Shown here: positions 7,472 through 15,904 of the stretch, in pieces
Position numbering within the stretch: position 1 is the stretch's first letter
Layout: every line of letters begins with the position of its first letter
Assembly (NCBI RefSeq): GCF_000711725.1
Contig: NZ_JONP01000001.1
Coordinates: forward strand, 248,001-312,000
Length of the DNA stretch: 64,000 nucleotides
Direction: 5' to 3'
Source: Roseomonas aerilata DSM 19363
GTDB taxonomy: Bacteria; Pseudomonadota; Alphaproteobacteria; Acetobacterales; Acetobacteraceae
Made by a program: the position numbers and the translations under genes
Notes under the pieces: generated by a model
The model's input: only the letters and a program-made list of their open reading frames with translations
The model's database searches: none
Told to the model about the DNA's origin: nothing

Positions 7472-8560
7472 TCAGGTGGCGATGCGGCGCGGCAGAGGGA
7501 GCTCCGCAGCCGCGTCTGGCTGGAAGTGGTCTCCGCCGAGGGGACCGCGGACGTGCCAGCCGCCCTCCCGCCGCTCGGCGAAGTCGGGGCCGATGGGGGC
7601 CTTGCCCTGGCCCTCCGGCAGGTCCAGCGCGTAGGTCGGCCAGGCGAGGCCGGTGAGGCGGCCGCGCAGGCCCTCAAGCAGGGCGCGGCCCTCGGCGATG
7701 GGCACCTCGAAGCGGGCGGTGCCGGGCGCGCGGTCGAGCTGGTGGAGGTAGTAGGGCTTCACGCGGTGGGCGAGCATCGTGCGAAGCAGGTCCTCCATCG
7801 CCTCGGGCGTGTCGTTCACGCCGCGCAGAAGCACCGACTGGCCGAGGAGGACGACGCCGGCGCGGGAGAGCTGGCGCAGGGCGGTGCGGGCCTCCCCGGT
7901 GAATTCGCGGGCGTGGTTGGCGTGGAGGCAGAGGAAGAGGGCGGTCTCGGTGTCGAGCGCTTCCGCCATCGCCTCCGTCACGCGTGCGGGGTCGGCGACG
8001 GGCACGCGCGTGTGCAGGCGGATGATCCCGATATGCGGCATGGCCGAGAGGCGGGCCACGATGTGCCGCAAGCGGCGGGGGGAGAGCATCAGGGGGTCGC
8101 CGCCGGTGAGGATGGCCTCGCGGACCCCTGGGTGCGCGGCGAACCAGTCGAGGGCGGTGTCGAGTTCGGCCTCGGTCAGAACGCCGCCGGCGGGGCCGAC
8201 CTGTTCGCGGCGGAAGCAAAAGCGGCAATAGACGGGGCAGGCGAGCAGGGGCTTGAGCAGGGCGCGGTCGGGGTAGCGGTGGGTGACGCCTTTCACCGGG
8301 GTGTGGGGGGCGTCGGCGATGGGGTCCTCGCGCTCCTGCTCGGTGGCGTCGAGTTCGGCTGCCCGGGGGATGTATTGGGCGGCGATGGGGTCGGCGGGGT
8401 CGGCGGGGTCGATCAGCGCGGCCATGGCCGGGGTGACGGAGACGGCGTAGCGGGCCGCGACCGCGCGCAGGGCGGGCAGGGCTTCGGGCGGGATCAGGCC
8501 GGCGGCGGCCAGGGCGTCGGCGTCGCGCAGGGGGCGGGGAGGATGGGAGCCGTCGGGCAT
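7472..8560 (-). CDS. epmB: EF-P beta-lysylation protein EpmB (lysine 2,3-aminomutase family)
   Basis: 362 aa radical-SAM enzyme. The 4Fe-4S motif C-P-V-Y-C-R-F-C places the cysteines at 108, 112 and 115. The SAM-binding T-G-G-D-P segment and PLP-site residues of the lysine aminomutase family are present. It makes (R)-beta-lysine from lysine for attachment to EF-P. A catabolic lysine 2,3-aminomutase is the alternative. Length and immediate linkage to epmA, with efp 1.5 kb away, favour EpmB. It is divergent from epmA with 75 nt between the starts. Confidence 0.88.
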   Translation of the reverse strand: MPDGSHPPRPLRDADALAAAGLIPPEALPALRAVAARYAVSVTPAMAALIDPADPADPIAAQYIPRAAELDATEQEREDPIADAPHTPVKGVTHRYPDRALLKPLLACPVYCRFCFRREQVGPAGGVLTEAELDTALDWFAAHPGVREAILTGGDPLMLSPRRLRHIVARLSAMPHIGIIRLHTRVPVADPARVTEAMAEALDTETALFLCLHANHAREFTGEARTALRQLSRAGVVLLGQSVLLRGVNDTPEAMEDLLRTMLAHRVKPYYLHQLDRAPGTARFEVPIAEGRALLEGLRGRLTGLAWPTYALDLPEGQGKAPIGPDFAERREGGWHVRGPLGGDHFQPDAAAELPLPRRIAT

Positions 8561-8635
8561 GGCGGGGCTGGTAGCCCCATCCGGGGCGATGTGTCACGGA
8601 GCGGGCGATCTCATCCCGTTCCTGGAGCCTATGCG

Positions 8636-9691
8636 GTGCCGCACCAGCCGCTTCCCCCCTGGCGTCCCGAGGCGCTTTCCGCCCGGCTTCCCGCGCTGCG
8701 GCGCCGGGCAGCGCTGGTGCGGGAGACGCGCGCCTTCTGGGAGGCGCGGGGCTGCATGGAGGTCGAGACTCCCTGCCTGGTACCCGTGCCGGGGATGGAG
8801 GTGCACCTGCACGGCTTCGCCTCGCGCTTCGAGGCGCATCTTGGGCGGGGGGAGGGAATGGACCTTTGGTTGCGGACCTCGCCGGAGCTGGCGATCAAGC
8901 GGCTGCTGGTGGGCGGCGTGGGGAGCGTGTTCGAGCTCGCGCGGGTCTGGCGGAACGGGGAGGTCTCGCCCAGGCACGCGCCGGAATTCACGATGCTGGA
9001 GGTTTATCTCGCCGGCGAGGGGCTGGAGGGGCTGATGGACGCGGTGGAGGGTTATCTCCGCGCCGTGCTGCCGCCCATCGTGGCCCATGCGGGGGTGGAG
9101 ACGGACCTTTCCCTGCCCTTTGAGCGGGTGACGGTGGCGGAGGCCTTCGCGCGGGTGGGGGTGGACGTGCTGGCCTCCGTCGATGCCGCGACGGCTGAGG
9201 GGAACGGGGCGGTCCTGGCGGCCTCCGCGCGCGCGGCGGGGCTGGCGGTGCCGGCGGGGCTGGGCTGGGAGGACCTGTTCTTCCACCTGATGCTGGAGCA
9301 CGTGGAGCCGCATCTCGGGCGGAGGCGGGGCACCTTCCTCACCCACTGGCCGGCGCCCCAGGCGGCGCTGGCGCGGCGGGATCCCCGGGATCCGCGCGCG
9401 GCGCTGCGCTTCGAGGTTTTCGCGGCCGGGCTGGAGCTGGGCAACGCCTTCGACGAACTGCGCGACCCTGCGGAGCAGCGGGCGCGCTTCATCCGCGACG
9501 TGGCGGAACGGGAGGCGCTTCACGGGCCCGGCTGGGGGGTGGACGAGGACTTCCTGGCGGCGCTCGACCATGGCCTGCCGGCGGTCTCGGGCATCGCGAT
9601 GGGGTTCGACCGGCTGGCGATGCTGGCGGCCGGGGTGCCGGACCTCGAGGGGGTGCGCTGGCTCGGCGGCTGGCCCTTCCGGGACGGCTGA
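8636..9691 (+). CDS. epmA: EF-P--(R)-beta-lysine ligase EpmA (GenX/PoxA)
   Basis: About 351 aa, a free-standing class II lysyl-tRNA synthetase-like catalytic core without the anticodon-binding domain. Motif 2 (V-W-R-N-G-E-V...H-A-P-E-F-T-M-L-E) and motif 3 (G-I-A-M-G-F-D-R-L-A-M-L) are intact. It adenylates beta-lysine and transfers it to Lys34 of EF-P. No ATG fits; I chose GTG 8636, which has GGAG 9 nt upstream. GTG 8591 is an alternative that would add 15 residues. The E. coli enzyme is 325 aa, so the shorter form fits better. Confidence 0.9.
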   Translation: MPHQPLPPWRPEALSARLPALRRRAALVRETRAFWEARGCMEVETPCLVPVPGMEVHLHGFASRFEAHLGRGEGMDLWLRTSPELAIKRLLVGGVGSVFELARVWRNGEVSPRHAPEFTMLEVYLAGEGLEGLMDAVEGYLRAVLPPIVAHAGVETDLSLPFERVTVAEAFARVGVDVLASVDAATAEGNGAVLAASARAAGLAVPAGLGWEDLFFHLMLEHVEPHLGRRRGTFLTHWPAPQAALARRDPRDPRAALRFEVFAAGLELGNAFDELRDPAEQRARFIRDVAEREALHGPGWGVDEDFLAALDHGLPAVSGIAMGFDRLAMLAAGVPDLEGVRWLGGWPFRDG

Positions 9692-9745
9692 GCGCATCGA
9701 AGCGGGCCAAGAGGCGTTGTGAGCGTTCCAAAGGAGGATACTCAC

Positions 9746-11002
9746 ATGGTCGATACGAGGTCGTTGCTTGAAGGTTTTCTGGGCGGTGGGTCGCGCGGTG
9801 GCGGGATCGGCAGCCTCGGCGGCGGGTCGAGCGGGGGCGGCATCGGCAGTCTCGGCGGCGATGACCGGGGCGGCGGGGGCGGTGGCCTCTTCGGCGGCTC
9901 GGGTGGTGGGATCGGCAGCCTCGGCGGCGGCGGCGGCGGGTCGCTGCGGGACGTGCTGGGCGGGCTCTTCGGCGGCTCGGGCGGCGGCATCGGCAGCCTC
10001 GGCGGCGGGAGCAGCGGCGGCGGCGGAATTTTCGGCGGGCCGATCGGCAGCCTCGGCGGCGAGGACCGTGGGGGCGGCGGGCTGTTCGGTGGCGGCGGAA
10101 TCGGCAGCCTTGGGCGTGAGGGGACGGTGCAACCGCCCTCGCAGGAGGATGACCGCGGTGGCGGCGGGCTCTTCGGCGGCGGCATCGGCAGCCCGGGCAC
10201 CGGCGGCATGGGCGGGGGCGGCTTCGGCGGCGGTCTCGGCGGGATGCTGGGCGGTGGCCTGGGCGGCGGGCTCGGATCGATGGCGGCGGGCGGCATCCTC
10301 GGCTCGCTGCTCGGCGGCGGGCGGCGGCGGAGCGGCGGCGGCAGCCTGATGCAGATGGGCGGGATGGCCGTGCTCGGCACGCTCGCCTATCGCGCCTGGC
10401 AGAAGTTCCAGGAGTCGCAGGGGGTGCCGGAGTCGGCCCGCGCGGGTGCGGGCACCGCGCCCTCCGCGCCGCCTTCCTCCGGACCCTGGGCCGGGGCCAC
10501 GGCGGCACCGGCCGGGGCGCCCGTCGGCGCGCAGGGAAGCGTGCCGGACCCGAAGGAGTTCGCGCAGGACGAGGTTCCGGCCGCCGACGGGCAGCCCTTC
10601 GGGCTCTCGATCATCAAGGCCATGATCTCGGCCGCGAAGGCGGACGGGCACATGGACAACGACGAGCGGAACCGCATCTTCGACGAGGTGGAGAAGCTCG
10701 GCCTCGATGCCGAGGCGAAGGGCTTCGTCTTCCAGGCGATGGACGCGCCGACCGATCCGGGCGCGGTCGCGGCGCTGGCGCGGACGGACGCGCAGAAGGC
10801 GGAGATCTACCTCGTGTCGCGCATGGTGGCGGAGCCGGACACGGCGGCGGAGCGGGCCTATCTCGACGCGCTGGCGCACCGGCTGGGGCTGGCGGCGGGG
10901 CTGCGGCAGTCGCTCGACGCCCAGGCGGCGGAGGCCCATGAGCTCGTGGAGTCCGGCGCGTTGCAGGCGCCCCAGCAGGGGGGCGCCACGCCGCAGCTCT
11001 GA
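9746..11002 (+). CDS. DUF533 (YebE/TerB-like) protein with glycine-rich repeats
   Basis: 418 aa. The ATG at 9746 follows a near-perfect AAAGGAGG site; an upstream GTG is disfavoured. The N-terminus M-V-D-T-R-S-L-L-E-G-F-L is typical of DUF533. Residues ~13-205 are low-complexity Gly/Ser with many copies of G-G-G-I-G-S-L-G-G, with little else. A short hydrophobic stretch follows (M-G-G-M-A-V-L-G-T-L-A-Y). Residues ~285-405 form the helical TerB-like DUF533 domain (SIIKAMISAAKADGHMD...). DUF533 proteins are inner-membrane-associated and of unknown function. The Gly-rich insert is much longer than in E. coli YebE (about 220 aa in total). It converges with the FkbM gene, 1 nt between stops. Confidence 0.85.
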   Translation: MVDTRSLLEGFLGGGSRGGGIGSLGGGSSGGGIGSLGGDDRGGGGGGLFGGSGGGIGSLGGGGGGSLRDVLGGLFGGSGGGIGSLGGGSSGGGGIFGGPIGSLGGEDRGGGGLFGGGGIGSLGREGTVQPPSQEDDRGGGGLFGGGIGSPGTGGMGGGGFGGGLGGMLGGGLGGGLGSMAAGGILGSLLGGGRRRSGGGSLMQMGGMAVLGTLAYRAWQKFQESQGVPESARAGAGTAPSAPPSSGPWAGATAAPAGAPVGAQGSVPDPKEFAQDEVPAADGQPFGLSIIKAMISAAKADGHMDNDERNRIFDEVEKLGLDAEAKGFVFQAMDAPTDPGAVAALARTDAQKAEIYLVSRMVAEPDTAAERAYLDALAHRLGLAAGLRQSLDAQAAEAHELVESGALQAPQQGGATPQL

Positions 11003-11003
11003 T

Positions 11004-11717
11004 CTAGTCGGGCAGGAGCGCGCGGGCTTCCGCCGCGCGCTCCACTGGCCAGGCGTAGAAGTTGAAGATGTAGGGGTCCGACGCCTCGAAGACGGAGGGG
11101 TCGGGGCTCGCACGCTGCATGGTCGGGCGGTGGAGGGCTGACATGGGGTGCCACTGCCCCCTGTGCTCGAAAGCGGTCTCGTAGCCGAGGGCGTCGAGAA
11201 AGGCGGGCACGGACCAGGTGCAGCCCTCCGCGTGGCGTTCCTCCAGCTCGAGGGTGAGGACGGGGCGGCAGCGGGCGAGGGTGGCGCGGGCGCCGCGAAG
11301 GATGGCGTATTCGGCGCCCTCCGCGTCGATCTTGATGGCCGTGAGATCGGACAGGGCGAGGCTGTCGAGGGTGATGACGGGCACCCTTTCGCGGCGGACT
11401 GTGACGCGCGGGGATTCGTGGGCGGCGTAGGTCTTCGCCGTGCTCGCCCATTGCCACTGGGGCACGCCGTCCAGCAGCGGCAGGGAGAGGTCGAGCGTGC
11501 CGTGGGCGGCGCCGAGCGCCTCGGGCCGGAGGGCGATGGCGGGGTTGCCGGCCGCGGCGCGGGCGAGGGCCTCGCGAGCCTCGGGCAGGGGCTCGAAGGC
11601 GATGACGCGGGCGCCGGGCAGGGCGGCGAGCGGCAGGGTGAGCAGACCCTCATGCGCGCCGACATCCACGATCGTGCCGGGGCGGTGGAGGGCGGTGAGG
11701 AAGGCGAGCTCGTCCAT
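11004..11717 (-). CDS. FkbM family methyltransferase
   Basis: 237 aa. The start ATG at 11717 has AAAGAGG upstream; a longer in-frame ORF exists but has no family sequence before this Met. SAM-binding motif I is I-V-D-V-G-A-H-E-G near residue 17, followed by V-I-A-F-E-P at motif II. The FkbM-typical I-K-I-D-A-E-G-A-E segment sits around residue 130. Members O-methylate diverse substrates, often sugars or polyketides. No biosynthetic cluster is next to it, so the substrate cannot be inferred. The leader carries three copies of a 12-bp GAATCGGGCGGC unit at 11735-11765. Confidence 0.85.
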   Translation of the reverse strand: MDELAFLTALHRPGTIVDVGAHEGLLTLPLAALPGARVIAFEPLPEAREALARAAAGNPAIALRPEALGAAHGTLDLSLPLLDGVPQWQWASTAKTYAAHESPRVTVRRERVPVITLDSLALSDLTAIKIDAEGAEYAILRGARATLARCRPVLTLELEERHAEGCTWSVPAFLDALGYETAFEHRGQWHPMSALHRPTMQRASPDPSVFEASDPYIFNFYAWPVERAAEARALLPD

Positions 11718-11859
11718 CGGGCCTCTTTGCCGGCGAATCGGGCGGCGAATCGGGCGGCGATTCGGGGCCGGAGCCTTGGCTGTAGCCGCTGCGGCGGCAA
11801 CTGGGCAGGGCGGGAGGGCGTTCCATCCGCTGCGAACGACACATCCGATGAGGCTTGCC

Positions 11860-12342
11860 ATGCGGTTTCTGACCCTTGCGGCAGCGATGGTGCTCGCCGC
11901 CACGCCGGCCTTCGCGAATCTGTACGACGGGCGCAGCTCGACCGGGCGCTCGCCCGGCGCGCCGCTGGATCGCGGGCCCTATTCCTCGCGAGCGGACGGC
12001 GCCTATGCGGGCGGCGGGCTGGTGCTAGAGGGCGCGCCCGGCGCCCCGGCCCCGATGCCCTACCAGACGGCGCCGGCGGGCTCGCTGATGCCGGATCGCG
12101 GCTTCCGCGACCGCGCGGCCTCGGGGATGCCTGACTCGGGGATGCCTGAGCGGATGGATGACCGCACGGCCTCGAGCGCGCCCTACGGCGCTTACGGTGG
12201 CATGCCCTCGCGCCCCATGGCGCCGATGTACGCGCCGAGCCCCTATTCGGGCGGGATGAGCAGCGACATGTCGAGGCAGGGCATGATGCAGGAGCGCATG
12301 CCGCAACCCATGCCGATGGCGCAGCCGATTCCGATGCGCTGA
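11860..12342 (+). CDS. secreted lineage-specific protein, first of a tandem pair
   Basis: 160 aa from the ATG at 11860, preceded by TGAGG; an ATG 12 nt earlier is possible. A clear Sec signal peptide (RFLTLAAAMVLAATPAFA) leads into N-L-Y-D-G-R-S-S-T-G-R-S-P-G-A-P-L-D-R-G-P. This block and the later G-G-G-x-V-L-E-G-A-P-G-A-P-A-P are shared with the gene at 12482. The C-terminal half is rich in Met, Pro, Ser and Gly (repeated P-M-x and S-G-M-P). No cysteines, no recognised domain. Probably a small exported, disordered protein; function unknown. Confidence 0.65.
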   Translation: MRFLTLAAAMVLAATPAFANLYDGRSSTGRSPGAPLDRGPYSSRADGAYAGGGLVLEGAPGAPAPMPYQTAPAGSLMPDRGFRDRAASGMPDSGMPERMDDRTASSAPYGAYGGMPSRPMAPMYAPSPYSGGMSSDMSRQGMMQERMPQPMPMAQPIPMR

Positions 12343-12366
12343 GCGGCGTATCCTTCGCGTTCGATG

Positions 12367-12399
12367 CGGGCTGTGCCCTTTCCCGGGCACGGCCCGTTT
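12367..12399 (+). terminator. Rho-independent terminator
   Basis: A 12-bp stem with one G-U pair (12367-12378 with 12385-12396), loop TTTCCC, then a short T-run. It lies between the two tandem secreted-protein genes, so they are probably transcribed separately. Confidence 0.65.
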
Positions 12400-12481
12400 C
12401 CTTGCCCGCCTTCCCCGAGGGGCTGCGCAACGGTCAGGCCGGCGGGTGCGTTTCCCCGGTGCAACGACACGGAGAGCCGCC

Positions 12482-12736
12482 ATGCGTATCGCCACCCTTG
12501 CCGCCGCCCTGGCGCTCGTCGCCGCACCGGCGCTCGCGAACCTGAATGACGGGGTGAGCACGACCGGCCGCTCGCCGGGAGCGCCGCTGGACCGCGGGCC
12601 GACCTCCTCCGCCAGCGACCGCGCCTATTCGGGCGGGGGCGCGGTGCTGGAGGGGGCGCCTGGTGCGCCGGCGCCGGCGCCGTTGCCGACGGCCCCCGCC
12701 GGTTCCACCCGGCCGCAGGACATGCCGGCGCGCTGA
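12482..12736 (+). CDS. secreted lineage-specific protein, second of a tandem pair
   Basis: 84 aa; the ATG at 12482 has GGAGA upstream. Signal peptide (RIATLAAALALVAAPALA), then N-L-N-D-G-V-S-T-T-G-R-S-P-G-A-P-L-D and V-L-E-G-A-P-G-A-P-A-P, matching the protein encoded at 11860. It lacks the Met-rich extension of its neighbour, so the shared ~65-residue core is probably the functional or ancestral part. Unknown function; very Pro/Ala-rich and probably disordered after export. It converges with thiE, 4 nt between stops. Confidence 0.65.
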   Translation: MRIATLAAALALVAAPALANLNDGVSTTGRSPGAPLDRGPTSSASDRAYSGGGAVLEGAPGAPAPAPLPTAPAGSTRPQDMPAR

Positions 12737-12740
12737 GCGC

Positions 12741-13412
12741 CTAGCGCACCGGGCGCGGGGCGGCGGCGATGGCGGCGTTCATCGCGCGCAGGCCCGCGGC
12801 CGGTCCTTCCGGGTGGTTCCAGACGGCACCGACGACCGCAAGGAAGTCGGCGCCCGCCTCGACGAGCGGCGCGCAGTTCGTCGCGTTGATGCCGCCGATG
12901 GCGACGCAGGGGATCTCGAAGATCGAAGACCACCACTCGAGGATCTCGGGATCCGGGTGGTATTGCGCCTCCTTCGTGGTGGTCGGGAAGAAGGCGCCGA
13001 AGGCGACGTAGTCGGCGCCCATCTCGCCCGCGCGCATCGCGAGGTGGCGGCTGTCGTGGCAGGTGATGCCGAGCGTCGCGCCGCCGAGCAGGGCGCGGGC
13101 CTTGGCGTGGTCGCCGTCCTCCTGCCCGAGATGCGCGCCGTCGCACCCGGTCTCGGCCGCGAGCTGCGCGTCGTCGTTGAGGATGAAGGCGACATCGCGG
13201 GATTGCGCGACGGGGCGCAGCGCGTCGATCGCGCGGCGCACCTCATCCTGCTCCGCATCCTTCAGGCGGAGCTGGAGGCAGGCGCAGTCGCCGGCGTCGA
13301 GGGCGCGGGCGAGGTCGTCGGGGAAGGTCGCGAGGTCGATGCGCGGCGGGGTGATGAGGTAGAGGCGGCAGTCATTCGCGCCGGGTGCGGCAGCGGGCGG
13401 CGTTCGGGCCAA
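12741..13412 (-). CDS. thiE: thiamine phosphate synthase
   Basis: 223 aa, a TIM-barrel enzyme that joins HMP-pyrophosphate and the thiazole phosphate to give thiamine monophosphate. Visible family blocks: L-Y-L-I-T-P-P near the N-terminus, [41 protein letters not shown] (phosphate loop), and V-A-I-G-G-I-N. All are in order and spacing. It is 46 nt downstream of the aldolase gene on the same strand. thiD lies elsewhere in the window (39661-40467). No TPP riboswitch is visible upstream. Confidence 0.92.
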   Translation of the reverse strand: MARTPPAAAPGANDCRLYLITPPRIDLATFPDDLARALDAGDCACLQLRLKDAEQDEVRRAIDALRPVAQSRDVAFILNDDAQLAAETGCDGAHLGQEDGDHAKARALLGGATLGITCHDSRHLAMRAGEMGADYVAFGAFFPTTTKEAQYHPDPEILEWWSSIFEIPCVAIGGINATNCAPLVEAGADFLAVVGAVWNHPEGPAAGLRAMNAAIAAAPRPVR

Positions 13413-13458
13413 GCTGGTGGTTCCTTATCCTGGCCGGAAGTGGCCGCCCCTTGCCTGT

Positions 13459-14397
13459 TCAGGCCGGGTTCGCCGCGGCCTCGGCCTTGTAGGTCTCGAT
13501 GATGTCGGAGAGCAGCGCCAGCGCCTCGGCCTTGGGGCGCTGGAAGGTGTTTCGGCCGATGATGGAGCCGTTGCCGCCGCCCTGGTGGATGCCGCGGGCC
13601 ATGGCCATCATCGCCTCGTTCGTGCCGGCCTCGCCGCCGGAGAAGACGACGAGGCGGCGGCCGTTGAAGCAGGCCTGGACGACATGGCGGATGCGGCCGG
13701 CGAGGTCGTTGATGTCGGGCACGGGCGACTTCTCGTAGGTCTTCTTGGCGGCGTCGAGGAAGATCGCCTCGGTCGGCGGCTTCACCTTGATGATGTGGGC
13801 GCCCAGCAGCGCGGCCATGTGCGCGGCATAGGCGCAGATGTCGAGCGCGGTTTCGCCGACCTTGTCGAGCATCGGGCCGCGCGGGTAGCTCCAGACGACG
13901 ACGGCGAGGCCGACGGACTTCGCCTCCTCCGCCATCTCGCGCAGTTCCTCCATCATCTCGAACTGGTATTCGGACCCGGGATAGATGGTGAAGCCGATGG
14001 CCGAGCAGCCGAGGCGCAGCGCGTCCGATACCGATCCCGTCACCGCCTGGTCCTTGGTGGTGGAGAGGGAGTTGGAGGAGTTCACCTTCAGGATGGTGGG
14101 GATGGCGCCGGCGAAGGTCGAGGCGCCGGCTTCGATCATGCCGAGGGGGGCGGCGTAGGCGTTCAGCCCGGCCTCGATCGCCAGCTCGAAATGGTAGCGC
14201 GGATCGTAGGCGGCGGGATTGGGGGCGAAGGAGCGGGCGGGACCGTGCTCGAAGCCCTGGTCCACCGGCAGGATGACCATGCGGCCGGTGCCGCCGAGGC
14301 GGCCCTGCATGAGGATGCGGGCGAGGTTGCCCTTCGTGCCGGGGTTGTCGCTCTCGTACCAGGAGAGGATTTCCCGGACCTTCGGCGTCAGCTGCAT
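13459..14397 (-). CDS. fbaB: class I fructose-bisphosphate aldolase (FbaB/DhnA type)
   Basis: 312 aa from the ATG at 14397, which has GGGAG upstream. The family signatures are I-L-P-V-D-Q-G-F-E-H-G near residue 45, L-K-V-N-S-S-N, I-I-K-V-K-P-P with the probable Schiff-base lysine, and V-F-S-G-G-E-A-G-T. This class is metal-independent and unrelated in sequence to animal class I aldolases. It cleaves fructose-1,6-bisphosphate to DHAP and GAP. It overlaps no neighbour and is followed by thiE; a small hypothetical gene precedes it. Confidence 0.9.
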   Translation of the reverse strand: MQLTPKVREILSWYESDNPGTKGNLARILMQGRLGGTGRMVILPVDQGFEHGPARSFAPNPAAYDPRYHFELAIEAGLNAYAAPLGMIEAGASTFAGAIPTILKVNSSNSLSTTKDQAVTGSVSDALRLGCSAIGFTIYPGSEYQFEMMEELREMAEEAKSVGLAVVVWSYPRGPMLDKVGETALDICAYAAHMAALLGAHIIKVKPPTEAIFLDAAKKTYEKSPVPDINDLAGRIRHVVQACFNGRRLVVFSGGEAGTNEAMMAMARGIHQGGGNGSIIGRNTFQRPKAEALALLSDIIETYKAEAAANPA

Positions 14398-14476
14398 CGG
14401 CGTGCTCCCTCTTCTCCGGCCCCTGCCCTGGCGTCGCGGGGCCTTCTCCCGGAGGTAGCCGAGGGCGCCGCGGCTG

Positions 14477-14914
14477 TCACGGCTGCGGGGGCGTGCCGCG
14501 CAGATGGCGGGCGAGGATGGCACGGCCGCCGGGCTTCTGGAGATCGAGGGTGGAGAGGTCCAGCACCGGGGGCGCGGCGGGGAGAAGGGTGGCGCCGACC
14601 TCCTCCGCCGCGCCGACGACGGCGGGGAAGGCGGGGTGGGTGTTGTCGAGCACGAGCAGGCGCCAGCCCTGGCGCAGGGCGTCCAGCGCGAGGCCGGGCG
14701 CGCTGCCGCAGTCGAGAGCGGCGGTGAAGGGGATGCCCGGGTGGCGCGCGGCGGCCTGGCCGAGCATGGCCGCGACCGCGGCGGCGCCCGGCCAGGCGGC
14801 GGCCGCGGGGGCGGAGAGGAGGAGGAGGCCCCCCGGCGGCGGGGTGGCGGCCGCTTCCTCGAGCGCGGCGGCGGCCTCGGCGGCGCTGAGGAAACGGATC
14901 GCGGCGGGCGTCAC
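14477..14914 (-). CDS. conserved hypothetical protein
   Basis: 145 aa, Ala-rich, no signal peptide. Central residues P-F-T-A-A-L-D-C-G-S-A-P-G-L-A-L-D and R-L-L-V-L-D-N-T-H-P-A-F have the alternating beta-strand/helix look of a small Rossmann-like domain. I do not recognise a named family. It ends 79 nt upstream of fbaB on the same strand and may be in its operon. The regular codon bias and lack of a better ORF on the other strand support it as real. Confidence 0.6.
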   Translation of the reverse strand: MTPAAIRFLSAAEAAAALEEAAATPPPGGLLLLSAPAAAAWPGAAAVAAMLGQAAARHPGIPFTAALDCGSAPGLALDALRQGWRLLVLDNTHPAFPAVVGAAEEVGATLLPAAPPVLDLSTLDLQKPGGRAILARHLRGTPPQP

Positions 14915-15098
14915 GGTTGACCCTCTTGCGGGTGGATGCGTAAAGCCCCCAGGTTTGGCGGTCGCGGAACGGGGTGCCCCTTGGGCCCTGGCTTCGGGCC
15001 GTCACAGCTTGGCACAGGTCGGGTCCCGCTGTTACGGCATGAGCGTGATGAAGGCGGAACGACCCCTGGGCAAGGGGACGGGCGGAGGTTGGCACGGC

Positions 15099-15464
15099 AT
15101 GTCTGAGGGCCTTTCGGGGGCGATCGGAAAGCTCGAGGCGGCGGTGGAGCGCCTCGCGGAGGTCGCGCGCGGCGTCGCCGAGGAGCGGGCTGCCCGTGCG
15201 CGCGGCGACGGGGAGCCGGCCGGCGTGCCGCCCGCGGAGGTGGCTGCCCTTTCGGCCCGGCTGGAGGCGACCATCGCCCGCCTGCGCGCCGCGCTGCCCG
15301 AAGGGGCTGAGGCGGGCGCCGAGGTGGACGAGCTCGGATTGCCGGAAGACGGGGCAGAGGACGGGACCGAGGATGGGGCGGACGACGCCCTGGACGAGGG
15401 CATCGACGAAACGGGCCGCGGAGGCAGGGCTTCCGGCGCGCCGCGCGGCGCCGGGGAGGGTTGA
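15099..15464 (+). CDS. small coiled-coil protein upstream of zapA
   Basis: 121 aa from the ATG at 15099 (GGAGG about 10 nt upstream); an ATG at 15042 in frame is an alternative without a ribosome site. Residues 5-75 are heptad-rich helix (I-G-K-L-E-A-A-V-E-R-L...). The C-terminal third is acidic and probably disordered (repeated E-D-G). It ends 3 nt before zapA, so the two are translationally coupled. Small coiled-coil proteins in this position are common in alphaproteobacteria. A role with ZapA at the division ring is an inference from position only. Confidence 0.7.
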   Translation: MSEGLSGAIGKLEAAVERLAEVARGVAEERAARARGDGEPAGVPPAEVAALSARLEATIARLRAALPEGAEAGAEVDELGLPEDGAEDGTEDGADDALDEGIDETGRGGRASGAPRGAGEG

Positions 15465-15467
15465 GTC

Positions 15468-15827
15468 TTGGGACAGGTCACGGTTCGCGTCGGCGGATAC
15501 AGCCATCCGGTCTCCTGCGAGGACGGGCAGGAGGCGCATCTTATCGCCCTGGCGGCGGAGGTGGACCGGCGGGTCGCCTCCGTGAAGACGATGGGCGGCA
15601 GCTACGGGGAGCCGCGGCTGCTGCTGCTGGCCGCCCTGCTGCTGGCGGACGAGGTTCACGACCTGAAGGTTGAGGTGGCGCAGGCCAGGGCGGGCATTCC
15701 CGCCTCCACGTCTCCTGCGCCGGTGGCCGCGGCGCCGGCTCCGGCGGCAGACCCGATGCTGGCCGAGCGGCTGGCGCGGGTCGCGGAGCGGATCGAGGGA
15801 ATCGCGACTGATCTCGGCAAGGGCTGA
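15468..15827 (+). CDS. zapA: cell division protein ZapA
   Basis: 119 aa. The start is a TTG at 15468 with GGGAGGG 7 nt upstream; no ATG or GTG fits. The N-terminal ZapA domain has V-T-V-R-V-G-G-Y, D-G-Q-E-A-H-L-I-A-L-A-A-E-V-D-R-R-V, then A-A-L-L-L-A-D-E-V-H-D-L, followed by a helix for dimerisation. ZapA binds and crosslinks FtsZ filaments at midcell. The Ala/Pro linker around residues 80-100 is lineage-typical. It is followed by the 6S RNA candidate and ygfA, the usual order. Confidence 0.9.
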   Translation: MGQVTVRVGGYSHPVSCEDGQEAHLIALAAEVDRRVASVKTMGGSYGEPRLLLLAALLLADEVHDLKVEVAQARAGIPASTSPAPVAAAPAPAADPMLAERLARVAERIEGIATDLGKG

Positions 15828-15904
15828 ATCCGGCCCTTTCCGCGGTCATCCACTGGTGCCGGGGGGCGGGAAGGCCTACATGGGTCGGGCGGGGCTGCCT
15901 TTCG

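Noticed and set aside
8594-12430. 1278-residue minus-strand open frame
   Set aside because: It runs antisense through epmA, DUF533 and beyond, is composed of Arg/Pro/Ala low-complexity sequence, and matches no family. Typical GC-driven shadow.
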